From contig CAVWBP010000015.1 of the NCBI GenBank assembly GCA_963753165.1, positions 39,420 through 103,419 on the forward strand: a stretch of 64,000 nt of DNA. Reading direction: 5' to 3'. The notes under the pieces were generated by a model, which saw only the letters and a program-made list of their open reading frames with translations, made no database searches and had not been told where the DNA came from. The translations under genes were made by a program, and so were the position numbers. The DNA comes from JAKLQR01 sp963753165 (GTDB taxonomy: Bacteria; Nitrospirota; Thermodesulfovibrionia; Thermodesulfovibrionales; SM23-35). This document shows positions 63,998 through 64,000 of this stretch, piece after piece. Within the stretch, counting starts at the first letter, position 1; each line of letters begins with the position of its first letter.

Positions 63998-64000
63998 TTC

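Noticed and set aside
1..64000. tRNA and rRNA genes
   Set aside because: I scanned the intergenic gaps for tRNA T-loop motifs and rRNA-like sequence and found nothing convincing; a covariance search would be decisive.

Overview
The window looks like a chromosomal segment of an anaerobic Gram-negative bacterium. The evidence is lipoproteins with lipoboxes, an OmpA-type peptidoglycan-binding lipoprotein, a SurA-type chaperone, c-type cytochrome motifs, a CooC-like nickel ATPase (normally tied to CO dehydrogenase and the Wood-Ljungdahl pathway) and an archaeal-type thymidylate synthase. I would guess Nitrospirota (Thermodesulfovibrionia-like) or a former deltaproteobacterial lineage; this is inference, as no rRNA or other decisive marker is present.

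Layout: 0.1-5 kb holds an SRPBCC protein, a cyclophilin-like protein, a transketolase and adenine deaminase. 5.3-7.7 kb holds cspA and two envelope lipoproteins, one ending in an OmpA domain. 8-16 kb holds carB, a SurA-like chaperone, purN, a NfeD/stomatin pair and a VTT membrane protein. 16.2-24.4 kb is the most unusual region: a PilZ-methyltransferase, a specialised type II fatty acid/polyketide set (catalytically degenerate ketosynthase, FabZ-like dehydratase, intact ketosynthase, acyl carrier protein, CrtISO-like oxidoreductase) and a hybrid sensor kinase. 24.4-28.4 kb is the minus-strand yceD-rpmF-plsX-fabH operon followed by a lipoprotein and cooC. 28.5-33.3 kb is a tetraheme cytochrome and a three-gene phosphorelay led by a kinase with a periplasmic heme motif. 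33.3-36 kb has thymidylate synthase, an ABC exporter and a possible tiny UGA-containing membrane protein. 36-53 kb is largely housekeeping: GspE/PilB ATPase, hemW, lepA, guaBA, ispA-dxs-tlyA, ornithine decarboxylase and speE. 53.5-64 kb is accessory: a histone-H1-like Lys/Ala peptide, glutaredoxin, ATPases, an HNH nuclease, an acyltransferase, a fused hydantoinase/oxoprolinase, a PLD-like protein and a cupin, interspersed with repeat elements.

Two sequence-wide features matter for reading the annotation. First, many genes are broken by single-base frameshifts (transketolase, OmpA lipoprotein, SurA, stomatin, the whole 17.9-22.9 kb region, the cytochrome, lepA). Nearly every one I could resolve against its conserved protein motif is a gain of one base, and essential genes are hit, so I read them as sequence or assembly errors rather than gene decay. 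I therefore give full gene spans across the frameshifts. Second, several families of short palindromic repeats occupy the intergenic gaps, including a 137-bp four-hairpin element present at 8.1 kb and, inverted, at 63.7 kb, and a 197-bp MITE-like element at 55.1 and 62.3 kb. No tRNA, rRNA, CRISPR array or intact transposase was recognised.
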